A stretch of DNA of 64,000 nucleotides. Origin: Paracoccaceae bacterium. Lineage in GTDB: Bacteria > Pseudomonadota > Alphaproteobacteria > Rhodobacterales > Rhodobacteraceae. The notes under the pieces are model-generated. The model ran no database searches. It was given only the letters and a program-made list of their open reading frames with translations, and was not told the origin of the DNA. The stretch covers positions 23,695 to 87,694 of the forward strand of contig JAHRVG010000025.1 in NCBI GenBank assembly GCA_019090795.1. The letters run 5' to 3'. Made by a program: the position numbers and the translations under genes. Position 1 is the first letter of the stretch, and every line of letters starts with the position of its first letter. This document shows, piece by piece, positions 27,605 through 36,176 of this stretch.

Positions 27605-29248
27605 ATGGCGATATTTAATGGAACCGATGGAAACGATCAGGATTTCGGGGTTTTTACAGGCACAGGCGCAAACGATACCTTTAACATGTATGGCGGCGAT
27701 GACTGGATGAGTAGTTCTGGCGGCAATGACACCTTTTTTGGCGGAAGCGGCTCTGATGTTGTGAATTATGAATTTCAAGGCGCTGGTGTTTTTATTAACA
27801 ACACTTCGGCGGCAATTGGGGGCGTTTCAGCTTTCTCAGTCGATAAATCTTCTGGTGGAACTGATGTTCTGGACAGCATTGAGGCGTTTCACGGTACGTC
27901 TTTCGGTGATGTAATCTATAAAGGGGATGACAGCGGGCACATTTTCGCCAGCGCCGGCGATGATGAGATACATTTAGGGGCCAACGGTGGCTGGGTTTCA
28001 TTGGGCAGTGGTGATGATACTTTGATGGGTCACGGTGGTTGGGTAAACTTGGATTACGGAAGCGACCATCCTGACACCGCAGGCGCGCAATCCAATGGCA
28101 TCACAGTTATTTGGTCCGGCTATGGCAAAGGCACGGTAACTGATGACGGTTGGGGCGGCACGGATACCTTTAGCGGTGTTTCCAACATCCAGGGCAGTGC
28201 GCATAATGATGTTTTTGATGGCAGCGCAGTTACTGCTACCTCTACTCATGGGATGAATGCAAATGGCGGTGATGGCGATGATACATTTATTGGGTCAGCG
28301 GGTTGGGATTTTTGGATAGGTGGCAAAGGCAACGATACCTTTGACGGCAATTATACATATTCTGCTGGCGATGATGACAGTGTAAACTATTTCAATGAAG
28401 GTGGCGAAAACGGCGTTATGGTCAATATGCTGGCAGGATACGCGCGGGATACATTCGGGGACTTTGATACGCTAATTGGCATAGAATCTGTTCAAGGAAC
28501 CAATCAAATTGATGTTTTCACCAGCGGCATGAATTTCACGAGTTTTCGTGGATTTGGCGGGGGTGACATTTTCATTGGCAGTCAGGCAGTTGGCAGTTGG
28601 TACAACCGTGTAGATTATGCACAAGATGATAATGAAACCGGTAATGGCGTAAAGGTAGATTTGGCAAAAACCGGCTCTGGCTTATACAGTTCCAAGGGTT
28701 GGGGACAAGCCACAGATGGTTGGGGCGATACCGACCACATCTATAACATAGACTATATACGCGGCTCTGATCTGCGCGACACGATACTCGGCGATAATGA
28801 CAATAACAGGTTTCGTGGGCGTGATGGCAATGACAAATTGAAGGGCCGCGGTGGCGATGATTTGCTGCAAGGCGAAGATGGCAATGATGTGTTACTCGGA
28901 GATGCCGGTAAAGACGATCTTCAGGGCGGCGATGGCCGGGACAAGCTTTACGGTGGCAAAGGTGCTGATCGTCTGACCGGTGGATCTGACAATGACGTCT
29001 TGAAAGGCAATGCCGGAAACGATGTGTTCATTTTTAACGGCACCGCGAATGAAGGCAAAGATACAATCAAGGATTTCAAAGACGGTTCCGACATGATCGA
29101 AATAAGCGGTGTTGCTTTCGCTGAGGTGACCCTCAAGAAAGAAAATGGCGGAAGCGACACGCGTGTCATTCTCGATAGTGGCACTGAAATTCTGCTTAAG
29201 AATGTGGTCAAAGCCGATATTGACGCCAGTGATTTCGATTTTGTCTGA
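27605..29248 (+). CDS. RTX-type calcium-binding repeat protein
   Basis: A 547-residue acidic protein built of Gly/Asp-rich RTX nonapeptides that fold into calcium-binding beta rolls. Diverged repeats appear through the protein; the clearest block is at about residues 387-465 (GDDLLQGEDGNDVLLGDAG), followed by a C-terminal segment (FIFNGTANEGKDTIKDF) typical of type I secretion substrates. It has no N-terminal signal peptide and Cys is absent, both as expected for that route. No ABC exporter, membrane fusion protein or TolC gene is in the window. The ribosome binding site AAGGAG is strong, and a terminator follows. Confidence 0.88.
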   Translation: MAIFNGTDGNDQDFGVFTGTGANDTFNMYGGDDWMSSSGGNDTFFGGSGSDVVNYEFQGAGVFINNTSAAIGGVSAFSVDKSSGGTDVLDSIEAFHGTSFGDVIYKGDDSGHIFASAGDDEIHLGANGGWVSLGSGDDTLMGHGGWVNLDYGSDHPDTAGAQSNGITVIWSGYGKGTVTDDGWGGTDTFSGVSNIQGSAHNDVFDGSAVTATSTHGMNANGGDGDDTFIGSAGWDFWIGGKGNDTFDGNYTYSAGDDDSVNYFNEGGENGVMVNMLAGYARDTFGDFDTLIGIESVQGTNQIDVFTSGMNFTSFRGFGGGDIFIGSQAVGSWYNRVDYAQDDNETGNGVKVDLAKTGSGLYSSKGWGQATDGWGDTDHIYNIDYIRGSDLRDTILGDNDNNRFRGRDGNDKLKGRGGDDLLQGEDGNDVLLGDAGKDDLQGGDGRDKLYGGKGADRLTGGSDNDVLKGNAGNDVFIFNGTANEGKDTIKDFKDGSDMIEISGVAFAEVTLKKENGGSDTRVILDSGTEILLKNVVKADIDASDFDFV

Positions 29249-29255
29249 GGTTTTT

Positions 29256-29289
29256 GGGTTGGCTGGGTTCTGCCCAGCCAACCCGTTTT
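29256..29289 (+). terminator. Rho-independent terminator of the RTX gene
   Basis: The 12-base arms GGGTTGGCTGGG (29256-29267) and CCCAGCCAACCC (29273-29284) pair perfectly around a 5-base loop and are followed by GTTTTA. It starts 8 bases after the RTX stop. Confidence 0.92.
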
Positions 29290-29398
29290 AAGCAATCCCG
29301 GTCATAAAGGCATCAAGTTTCGCCAATGAGTGCCGTCATCGGTCTGGCACCGGTGCCCAGATTCTATATCTGGCAGTATCGTGCCTTTGTCCGGCTTA

Positions 29399-29620
29399 TT
29401 ACAGCCAAATGGCCAACAGCCGAAACACGGCATTGGGCAAATCCTGAATCGCTAGGGCCTGTCCCGACAGGAACCAGGCCCAGACAATCAACGCACCGCC
29501 GATCAATATCCCGATGACCGAATATAGCGGCGAGCGTTGCTCTACCATTGCGTTTGCAATTCCTACAGCGCTTAGGATCAGCAACAACACGCCACCCACC
29601 AGTTGAAAATCATACGCCAT
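29399..29620 (-). CDS. Small two-helix membrane protein
   Basis: A 73-residue protein with two hydrophobic segments (LVGGVLLLILSAVGIANAM and VIGILIGGALIVWAWFL). No family is recognised. The ATG at 29620 has AAGGG upstream. It lies 21 bases downstream of pyk on the same strand and is probably co-transcribed with it. A 109-base gap to the RTX terminator follows, with no feature except a weak hairpin near 29357-29373. Confidence 0.65.
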   Translation of the reverse strand: MAYDFQLVGGVLLLILSAVGIANAMVEQRSPLYSVIGILIGGALIVWAWFLSGQALAIQDLPNAVFRLLAIWL

Positions 29621-29641
29621 CTTTACCCTTCGCGCAGAGGT

Positions 29642-31087
29642 CTACTCTGCTTCTCCCTCAAAGATCAGTTTTTCCATTACCGGAGCCACCCGCAGAATAT
29701 TGGTAGAGCCGGGGGTATTGAACGGTATCCCAGCTGTAACTACAATTTTATCCGTATCCGAGGCAAAACCGCCGTTACGTGCTGCCCGTGCAGCACTGAC
29801 AACGGCCATCTTAAAGCGTGAAACCTCGCTGGTCATTACCGAATGCAGCCCCCAAACCAGCGTCATCCGCCGTGCGGTGGTAACAAGTGGCGTCAAGGCA
29901 ATGATTGGTACCGCAGGCCGCTCGCGCGCCGCTAGCATTGCAGTGCGTCCAGAATGCGAGAATGTGCAAATCGCCTTGATTTCCGTGGTCTCGGCTACGT
30001 CTCGGGCTGCCAGCGTGATGGCATCCGCCACTGTCGCCCGTGATGGCGTACGCGAAGCCTCTATAATATCGCGATAGGTCGGGTCAGCCTCTACGCTTTC
30101 GGCCACGTTGTTCATCGTGGTCACTGCTTCAACCGGGAACTGTCCGGCGGCTGATTCTGCCGACAACATCACCGCATCCGCGCCCTCGTAAATGGCTGTA
30201 GCCACATCTGACACTTCGGCCCGCGTTGGAACAGGGGACTCGATCATACTCTCCATCATCTGGGTTGCCACAATCACCGGTTTGCCCGCCTTGCGACAGG
30301 TCCGGACCAGCCGCTTCTGGATTGGCGGTACGTCTTGTACCGGCAGTTCAACCCCCAGATCACCACGGGCCACCATCACCCCGTCGGTCACTTTCAGGAT
30401 TTCTGAAAATGCCTTTACCGCTGCCGGCTTTTCGATCTTGGAAATCAGCGCAGCCCGTCCCTTAGCCAGCTCGCGGGCCTCCAGTACATCCTCGGGCCGT
30501 TGCACAAAGGACAGCGCCAGCCAATCAACTCCCAACTGGCAGGCAAACTCCAGATCACTGCGGTCTTTGTCTGACAAGGCTGCCAAAGGCAGCAGCACAT
30601 CCGGTACATTCACCCCTTTGCGGTTGGAAATGGTGCCGCCAACCTCGATATGGCATTCGGCAAAATCGTCGCCGCAATCAGTGACACGCAACCGGATCTT
30701 GCCGTCATTCACCAGCACGGTCTCGCCCAAAGACAAGGCCTCAAATATCTCGGGATGAGGCAGGCAAACGCGGTTCACATTGCCTTCGGTTTCATCCAGA
30801 TCAAAGCGAAAATTTTCGCCGGTAACCAGCTCTTCCGCACCCTTGGCAAACACACCGCAGCGCAGTTTTGGTCCCTGTAAATCCGCCAGAATCCCGATTG
30901 GGCGGCCAATATCACGTTCTACATCTCGGATGGTTGCGTGTTTTTCGCGAATATCCTCTTGCGTGCCATGGCTCATGTTCAGACGGAATACATCCGCCCC
31001 CGCCTCTGACAGTTTGCGGATCATATCATATGTATCCGAGGCTGGCCCCAAGGTGGCCACAATCTTGACGCTTCGCATCCGCCGCAT
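29642..31087 (-). CDS. pyk: Pyruvate kinase
   Basis: A 481-residue glycolytic enzyme that makes pyruvate and ATP from phosphoenolpyruvate. Active-site segments are intact: LNMSHG, the catalytic Lys in ALISKIEKP and the metal-binding MVARGDLGVELP. The C-terminal allosteric domain is full length. The ATG at 31087 has AGGAAAG upstream; a second in-frame ATG lies three codons later. It is divergent from the N-formylglutamate amidohydrolase gene. Confidence 0.96.
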   Translation of the reverse strand: MRRMRSVKIVATLGPASDTYDMIRKLSEAGADVFRLNMSHGTQEDIREKHATIRDVERDIGRPIGILADLQGPKLRCGVFAKGAEELVTGENFRFDLDETEGNVNRVCLPHPEIFEALSLGETVLVNDGKIRLRVTDCGDDFAECHIEVGGTISNRKGVNVPDVLLPLAALSDKDRSDLEFACQLGVDWLALSFVQRPEDVLEARELAKGRAALISKIEKPAAVKAFSEILKVTDGVMVARGDLGVELPVQDVPPIQKRLVRTCRKAGKPVIVATQMMESMIESPVPTRAEVSDVATAIYEGADAVMLSAESAAGQFPVEAVTTMNNVAESVEADPTYRDIIEASRTPSRATVADAITLAARDVAETTEIKAICTFSHSGRTAMLAARERPAVPIIALTPLVTTARRMTLVWGLHSVMTSEVSRFKMAVVSAARAARNGGFASDTDKIVVTAGIPFNTPGSTNILRVAPVMEKLIFEGEAE

Positions 31088-31210
31088 GAATTTCTTTCCT
31101 TATTTCATTTCGCTACGTTATAACCGCAGTTCTCGCGCTTGTCCGCCCAATTCGCGCTGGCCCTTGGTTCATCACATAGTTATCTGTTGGACATGTAAAA
31201 CAGGTGACAT

Positions 31211-31957
31211 ATGACCACGCCCTTCCAACCTTACAGCATTATCGGGGCAGAACGCGTTTCTGATACCCTGGTTATTTGCGATCATGCCTCCAACCATGTG
31301 CCGACTCAGATCAACAACGGTACGCTTGGCCTCTCGGATGCCGATATGAACCGCCACATCGCTTTTGACATCGGAGCGAAAGGGGTTTCCGAACGCCTTG
31401 GGGAACTTCTTAGCGCCTCTGTTATCTGTTCCACTTTCTCGCGCCTGGTGATTGATCCAAATCGCGGTGAAGATGATCCGACCCTGATGATGCGGCTTTA
31501 CGATGGCACCATCATTCCCGGAAATCGCCACGCCACCGAGGCCGATATTGAAACCCGCCTAAACCTTTGCCATCGCCCGTATCACAAGGCTGTTGCGGCC
31601 CTGCTTGCCTCGCGTGAAAACCCGCTGCTGATCGCCATCCACAGCTTCACCCCCCGCCTAAACGGCCGTGCCCCGCGCCCGTGGCATGTTGGGGTGCTGT
31701 CGGGCAAAGATCGCCGACTTTCCGATGCTCTGCTGCACGAACTGGCGCAGGAACCGGACATATACCACGGCGACAACGTGCCCTATAGGGGCGAATTGGA
31801 GGGTGACTGCATGGATCAACACGCCTCGCAACATGGCCACAACCATACCCTGATCGAGCTGCGCCACGACCTGATCGATACTCCTGAAGGGCAGGTTAAA
31901 TGGGCCGAGCGCCTCGCGCCGCTCCTCCAACGTGCCATTGAAACCGTAACGACCTGA
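31211..31957 (+). CDS. N-formylglutamate amidohydrolase family protein
   Basis: A 248-residue hydrolase of the FGase family, which releases formate and glutamate from N-formylglutamate, often the end of a histidine degradation route. VICDHASNHVP near residue 20 and SRLVIDPNR, together with IAIHSFTPRLNG, are the conserved metal-binding blocks. No hut genes are nearby, so the physiological substrate may differ. It is followed 11 bases later by DUF1244, a pairing commonly seen in this group. Confidence 0.9.
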   Translation: MTTPFQPYSIIGAERVSDTLVICDHASNHVPTQINNGTLGLSDADMNRHIAFDIGAKGVSERLGELLSASVICSTFSRLVIDPNRGEDDPTLMMRLYDGTIIPGNRHATEADIETRLNLCHRPYHKAVAALLASRENPLLIAIHSFTPRLNGRAPRPWHVGVLSGKDRRLSDALLHELAQEPDIYHGDNVPYRGELEGDCMDQHASQHGHNHTLIELRHDLIDTPEGQVKWAERLAPLLQRAIETVTT

Positions 31958-31968
31958 GGATACCCGAA

Positions 31969-32280
31969 ATGGACGACCAAACCCGCATCGAAATTGAAGC
32001 CGCCGCCTTTCGCACCCTGCAACACCACCTGATGGTAAAACGCACCGATGTGCAGAACATCGACATGATGAACCTGACCGGTATGTGCCGCAATTGTCTG
32101 TCCCGCTGGTATCAAGAGGCCGCGATTGAACGTGGCGTTGAGATGACCAAAGAAGAAGGCCGCGAGGCATTTTACGGCATGTCGAGCGCGGAATGGAAAG
32201 AGAAATACCAGATCGACGCCTCGCCCACAAAACAGGCTGAGTTTGAGGTGGCGTTTAAGAAAAACGTGACCGATGCATAA
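31969..32280 (+). CDS. DUF1244 domain-containing protein
   Basis: A 103-residue helical protein of the DUF1244 family. The signature MNLTGMCRNCLSRWYQEA, with its two Cys residues, and EGREAFYGMSSAEWKEKYQ are clear. The function is not established. It is co-directional with, and close to, the N-formylglutamate amidohydrolase (11 bases) and the pseudouridine synthase (18 bases), so the three probably share a transcript. Confidence 0.92.
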   Translation: MDDQTRIEIEAAAFRTLQHHLMVKRTDVQNIDMMNLTGMCRNCLSRWYQEAAIERGVEMTKEEGREAFYGMSSAEWKEKYQIDASPTKQAEFEVAFKKNVTDA

Positions 32281-32298
32281 CCCCAGATAACTCCGGTT

Positions 32299-32955
32299 AT
32301 GACGCCTGATTTCACATACACCCCACCAACCACCCCGCTCGACATTCTCCACGTCGACTCAGCCCTACTGGTGGTTAACAAGCCGAGCGGTCTGCTTTCC
32401 GTTCCCGGCCGGGCAGAGGCGCACCGCGATTGCCTGATCACCCGTTTGCAGGTGGTCCACCCCGAGGCTTTGTTGATCCATCGCTTGGACATGGACACCT
32501 CTGGCTTGATGATTTTTGCCCGCAGTAAACCGGCGCAACGTCACATCTCGAAGCAGTTCGAAAATCGCCAGATTTCAAAAACCTACAATGCCCGTGTTAC
32601 CGGCCACCCGCCTAAAAATAGTGGCATCGTTGACCTGCCGCTGATTGTTGATTGGCCCAACCGGCCATTGCAAGTGGTGGATCATGCGCGCGGCAAGCAG
32701 GCAATCACGCGCTGGCGTGTTCTATCCCGTGGCGACAACACGAGCTTGATGGAACTTATCCCCGAAACGGGCCGCAGTCACCAACTGCGGGTCCATATGA
32801 AGGCCCTCGGTCATCCAATCATTGGTGATCGGTTTTATGCCCCGAAAAACATTGCGAAACTATCGCCGCGCCTGCTGCTCCATGCCGAGAAAATCGCCCT
32901 GATTCAACCAGACAGTGGCGCGGGGGTAACCTTCCACTGCCCCCACCTCTTTTAA
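32299..32955 (+). CDS. RluA family pseudouridine synthase
   Basis: A 218-residue RNA-modifying enzyme. The motif IHRLDMDTSGLMIFARS carries the catalytic Asp64, and GRSHQLRVHMKALGHPIIGD is the second conserved block. There is no S4 domain at the N-terminus, and the size matches the RluA/TruC subgroup. The target could be 23S rRNA or a tRNA uridine; the sequence alone does not decide. It is third in the run of closely spaced genes starting at 31211. Confidence 0.92.
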   Translation: MTPDFTYTPPTTPLDILHVDSALLVVNKPSGLLSVPGRAEAHRDCLITRLQVVHPEALLIHRLDMDTSGLMIFARSKPAQRHISKQFENRQISKTYNARVTGHPPKNSGIVDLPLIVDWPNRPLQVVDHARGKQAITRWRVLSRGDNTSLMELIPETGRSHQLRVHMKALGHPIIGDRFYAPKNIAKLSPRLLLHAEKIALIQPDSGAGVTFHCPHLF

Positions 32956-33000
32956 GTGCCGCTCCAACCGGTTATGCCTGTGGCAACAGAAGGATTTCCT

Positions 33001-34143
33001 ATGACAATCGACCCCATAAAACTCACCGCTGATTTGATTAAATGCCCCACAGTCACTCCCGCAGAGGGCGGTGCGTTGGTGTTGCTGGAGGGTCTGTTGT
33101 CTGACGCGGGCTTCACCTGCACCCGCGTGGATCGCGGCGAGGTCAGCAACCTGTTTGCGCGTTGGGGGGCGGGGGCAAACGGGCGAACTTTCGGGTTTAA
33201 CGGCCACACGGATGTGGTGCCGCTGGGCAATCCAGATGACTGGAGTGTGGATCCCTTTGGTGCGGAAATCAAAGACGGTTTCATGTACGGACGCGGTGCG
33301 ACAGATATGAAATCCGGCGTTGCCGCTTTTGCCGCTGCGGCGATTGATTTTGTGACCAACACGCCGCCAGACGGTTCTATCGTGCTGGCGATCACGGGCG
33401 ATGAAGAAGGCCCTGCGGTTGACGGTACCATTGCGTTACTCGACTGGATGGGGGCGCATAATGAGCGCATGGACCACTGTCTGGTGGGGGAGCCAACCTG
33501 CCCTAACAAAATGGGTGAGATGATGAAGATCGGGCGTCGTGGTTCAATGAACATCTACTTTACCGCCACCGGTGAGCAGGGCCACGTCGCCTATCCGCAT
33601 CGCGCGAAAAACCCGCTTCCGGCGATGGCACATTTGATGGCAAAATTGGCGGCACATGAGCTGGATCAGGGGACAAAACATTTCGACCCCTCTACCCTCG
33701 CGGTGGTGACAATCGACACGGGCAATCCTGTGGATAACGTTATTCCCGCCCAATGCCGAGCAACGGTAAATATCCGGTTTAACGATGACTGGACATCAGC
33801 CGCGCTAACCGAGTGGCTGACCGATGAGATGCAGGCCGTTGCCGCCTCTTTCGACATCGAATTCAACATGCGCACCCGCGTTTCCGGCGAGAGTTTCTTC
33901 ACGCCGCCAGGCGAGTTATCAACGTTGATCGGCAAGGCGGTCAAGGCGGCAACGGGTATCGATCCGGAACTGAGCACTACCGGCGGCACATCCGATGCGC
34001 GGTTCGTAAAGCACCACTGCCCGGTAGTGGAATTCGGGCTGGTGGGCCGTACCATGCATGAGGTTGACGAGCGGGTAAATGTGGAGCAGATCAACCAGCT
34101 CAAGTCGATTTATGGCCAGATATTGGTGGATTATTTTGCGTAA
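33001..34143 (+). CDS. dapE: Succinyl-diaminopimelate desuccinylase
   Basis: A 380-residue M20 family dizinc hydrolase that removes succinate from N-succinyl-LL-diaminopimelate in lysine and cell-wall synthesis. Metal and catalytic residues are visible: His69 and Asp71 in GHTDVVPLG, Asp102 in ATDMKSG and Glu135/136 in [12 protein letters not shown]. The dimerisation domain includes [23 protein letters not shown] 33001 has AAGGA upstream; an earlier in-frame start at 32956 adds 15 residues. Confidence 0.94.
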   Translation: MTIDPIKLTADLIKCPTVTPAEGGALVLLEGLLSDAGFTCTRVDRGEVSNLFARWGAGANGRTFGFNGHTDVVPLGNPDDWSVDPFGAEIKDGFMYGRGATDMKSGVAAFAAAAIDFVTNTPPDGSIVLAITGDEEGPAVDGTIALLDWMGAHNERMDHCLVGEPTCPNKMGEMMKIGRRGSMNIYFTATGEQGHVAYPHRAKNPLPAMAHLMAKLAAHELDQGTKHFDPSTLAVVTIDTGNPVDNVIPAQCRATVNIRFNDDWTSAALTEWLTDEMQAVAASFDIEFNMRTRVSGESFFTPPGELSTLIGKAVKAATGIDPELSTTGGTSDARFVKHHCPVVEFGLVGRTMHEVDERVNVEQINQLKSIYGQILVDYFA

Positions 34144-34190
34144 TTTTGGCGTTGGTGCTCAATATATGCGGAATGCGATCTACAAGCTTT

Positions 34191-34230
34191 GTTGCGGTGC
34201 GTCCACTCACAACAAATATCGTTGCGGTGC
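34191..34230. repeat. Direct repeat GTTGCGGTGC, two copies
   Basis: The decamer GTTGCGGTGC occurs at 34191-34200 and again at 34221-34230, exactly 30 bases apart (about three helical turns). A weaker relative, GTTGGTGCTC, is at 34151-34160. The pair lies about 115 bases upstream of the fic start in an A+T-rich stretch, and the spacing would suit a protein binding one face of the DNA. Function unknown. Confidence 0.35.
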
Positions 34231-34343
34231 AGAAATATGAAATTTTGATCTTCAAGTAACTTCGCTGCTATTCTTTGCACTGCAAGTAGTGTAGTAGCTC
34301 AGAAAGTACAAACTTTGACCCCCAAGCAGCGTGGAGAAGTTGA

Positions 34344-35477
34344 TTGAATAACAATACTCCGGATATTTCTAAGGCGGCAATCTATCATTATGGCGAGTTT
34401 CCGCCACAGGCACTCGACCTTGAAGCGCTAATGGATCCGCTTCTGGCGGCGACAGATGCTTTGGCGCGGTATGATCAGATGTTATTGAATATGCACAATA
34501 GCTCCGTTTTACTGGCGCCGTTAAGTAGGCAAGAAGCGGTGGTTTCGTCTAGAATTGAGGGGACAATTACAACTTTAGATGAATTGCTAAGGGCCGAAGC
34601 TGACAGTGGCACTGATGATAGCGAGTTATTGCCAAATGCTAGAAACGAAACGTTGGAGGTTCTGCTATACCAATGGGCAATGTCACAAGCAGAAGCGGAG
34701 TTGCTGGATGGGAAGCCCCTGTCGGGCCATTTGATGCGACAGGCACACGGTACTTTACTAAAATTCGGGCGCGGCCAGAATAAGCGCCCGGGGGAATACA
34801 AAATTGAACAGAACTACTTGGCTGAACGGCGCAAAGGCAAAATACGGTTTGTTCCTATCAGCCCAGAGCAATTGAATCCGGCAATCAATGACCTGTTCAA
34901 TTACATAAATAGTGATACGCATTCGCCTTTATTGGCGACCGCAATTGCGCATCTGGAGTTTGAGGCGCTGCACCCCTTTAACGATGGCAACGGGCGAATA
35001 GGTCGGATGTTGATTACTTTGATGTTGTGGAAAAAAAGACAAATTTCTGCGCCGCATTTCTACATTAGTGCCCAGTTGGAAGATCGGCGTGATGAATACA
35101 TCGACCGTATGCGGGCTGTTTCCGCCTCGGGTGAATGGACAGAGTGGTGTGTGTTCTTTCTGGAAGTGTTGAAAGCACAAGCGGAAGACAATTTGCAAAT
35201 GACGCGCAATATCCAAACTTTGCATGAAGACATGAAGACTACTTTACGCGAAATAACATCATCGCAGTGGACTATAGAAATACTGGATTTTCTTTTTGCA
35301 AACCCCGTTTTTAGAAACAACAAATTTACCAACAAGGCTGGCATTCCACAGGCGACAGCTAAAAGATGTCAGCGTGAAATGCTGGAACATGATGTTATCC
35401 GAATGATAGAACCGGGTGCTGGTAGAAGACCCGCTCTTTTTGCATTCGAACCCCTTCTGAAGCTTGTACGGGGCTAG
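34344..35477 (+). CDS. Fic family protein
   Basis: A 377-residue Fic-domain enzyme, usually an AMP transferase acting on hydroxyl groups of target proteins. The catalytic motif HPFNDGNGRIGR begins at His210. The auto-inhibitory motif is in the N-terminal region as Ser68-Ser-Arg-Ile-Glu72-Gly, so this is a class II Fic with its own inhibitor. A winged-helix-like C-terminus follows. The start is TTG 34344 behind GGAG. Base composition is clearly more A+T-rich than neighbours, suggesting transfer. No separate antitoxin gene is seen. Confidence 0.92.
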   Translation: MNNNTPDISKAAIYHYGEFPPQALDLEALMDPLLAATDALARYDQMLLNMHNSSVLLAPLSRQEAVVSSRIEGTITTLDELLRAEADSGTDDSELLPNARNETLEVLLYQWAMSQAEAELLDGKPLSGHLMRQAHGTLLKFGRGQNKRPGEYKIEQNYLAERRKGKIRFVPISPEQLNPAINDLFNYINSDTHSPLLATAIAHLEFEALHPFNDGNGRIGRMLITLMLWKKRQISAPHFYISAQLEDRRDEYIDRMRAVSASGEWTEWCVFFLEVLKAQAEDNLQMTRNIQTLHEDMKTTLREITSSQWTIEILDFLFANPVFRNNKFTNKAGIPQATAKRCQREMLEHDVIRMIEPGAGRRPALFAFEPLLKLVRG

Positions 35478-35483
35478 TGAAAT

Positions 35484-36059
35484 TTGCTCCCCCAACTCTA
35501 CATCATGTTAAAAACCCCGCATCCGGGCCGCGTGAAAACGCGCCTTGGTCGGGGCATGGGAATGGTGCCAGCCGCGTGGTGGTTTCGCCATCAGTCTGCG
35601 CGGTTGATCCGGCAATTGTCGCGTGATCCGCGCTGGCAAACCGTGCTGGCTGTTGCGCCTGATAGCGAGGGGTTGGGCAGTCGCGTCTGGCCCGCTGATC
35701 TGCCACGTTGGCCGCAGGGGCCGGGGGATCTGGGCGATCGTATGGGCCGTATTTTGCGCCATGCGCCCAAGGGGCCGGTGCTGATTATCGGCGCAGATAT
35801 TCCGGGCATTACTCCAGCTTTGATTGCACAAGCCTTTAAGGCCCTGGGCCGCACGGAGGCGGTTTTTGGGCCTGCGACGGATGGAGGTTACTGGCTGGTC
35901 GGGATGAAACGCAGCCGTGGGGTGCCGCGCGGGGTGCTTCAAGGGGTCCGCTGGTCTAGTGAGCATGCGTTGGCGGATACGGTGGTTTCGCTCGGTGGGC
36001 TGCCCGTGGCCTATGTCGAGACGCAGAAGGACGTGGATACGGTAGCGGATTTAGCATGA
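35484..36059 (+). CDS. DUF2064 / TIGR04282 family glycosyltransferase-like protein
   Basis: A 191-residue protein with a nucleotidyltransferase-like GT-A fold. The start MLKTPHPGRVKTRLGRG resembles the nucleotide-binding loop, VLIIGADIPGI provides the conserved Asp, and FGPATDGGYWLVGM is the family's third block. TIGR04282 members have been tied to glycan or arsenosugar synthesis, but none of those genes is nearby. The start is uncertain: TTG 35484 lies 7 bases after the fic stop without a clear binding site, and ATG 35505 is an alternative. Confidence 0.8.
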   Translation: MLPQLYIMLKTPHPGRVKTRLGRGMGMVPAAWWFRHQSARLIRQLSRDPRWQTVLAVAPDSEGLGSRVWPADLPRWPQGPGDLGDRMGRILRHAPKGPVLIIGADIPGITPALIAQAFKALGRTEAVFGPATDGGYWLVGMKRSRGVPRGVLQGVRWSSEHALADTVVSLGGLPVAYVETQKDVDTVADLA

Positions 36060-36176
36060 AGCCTTTGTCCGAGTGAGCTTGTATTCACAGCCTTTTAATC
36101 GCTAAATGCAAATATGTTAGAAAGACTTCGTCCACCGCAAAGGCAGTGAAACGAATTGGCCAACGCCGAGGGTAAC

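Noticed and set aside
27605..29248. Tandem repeats in the RTX gene as a possible CRISPR array
   Set aside because: The repeats are degenerate, in frame and translate to calcium-binding nonapeptides; there are no constant repeats separated by unique spacers.
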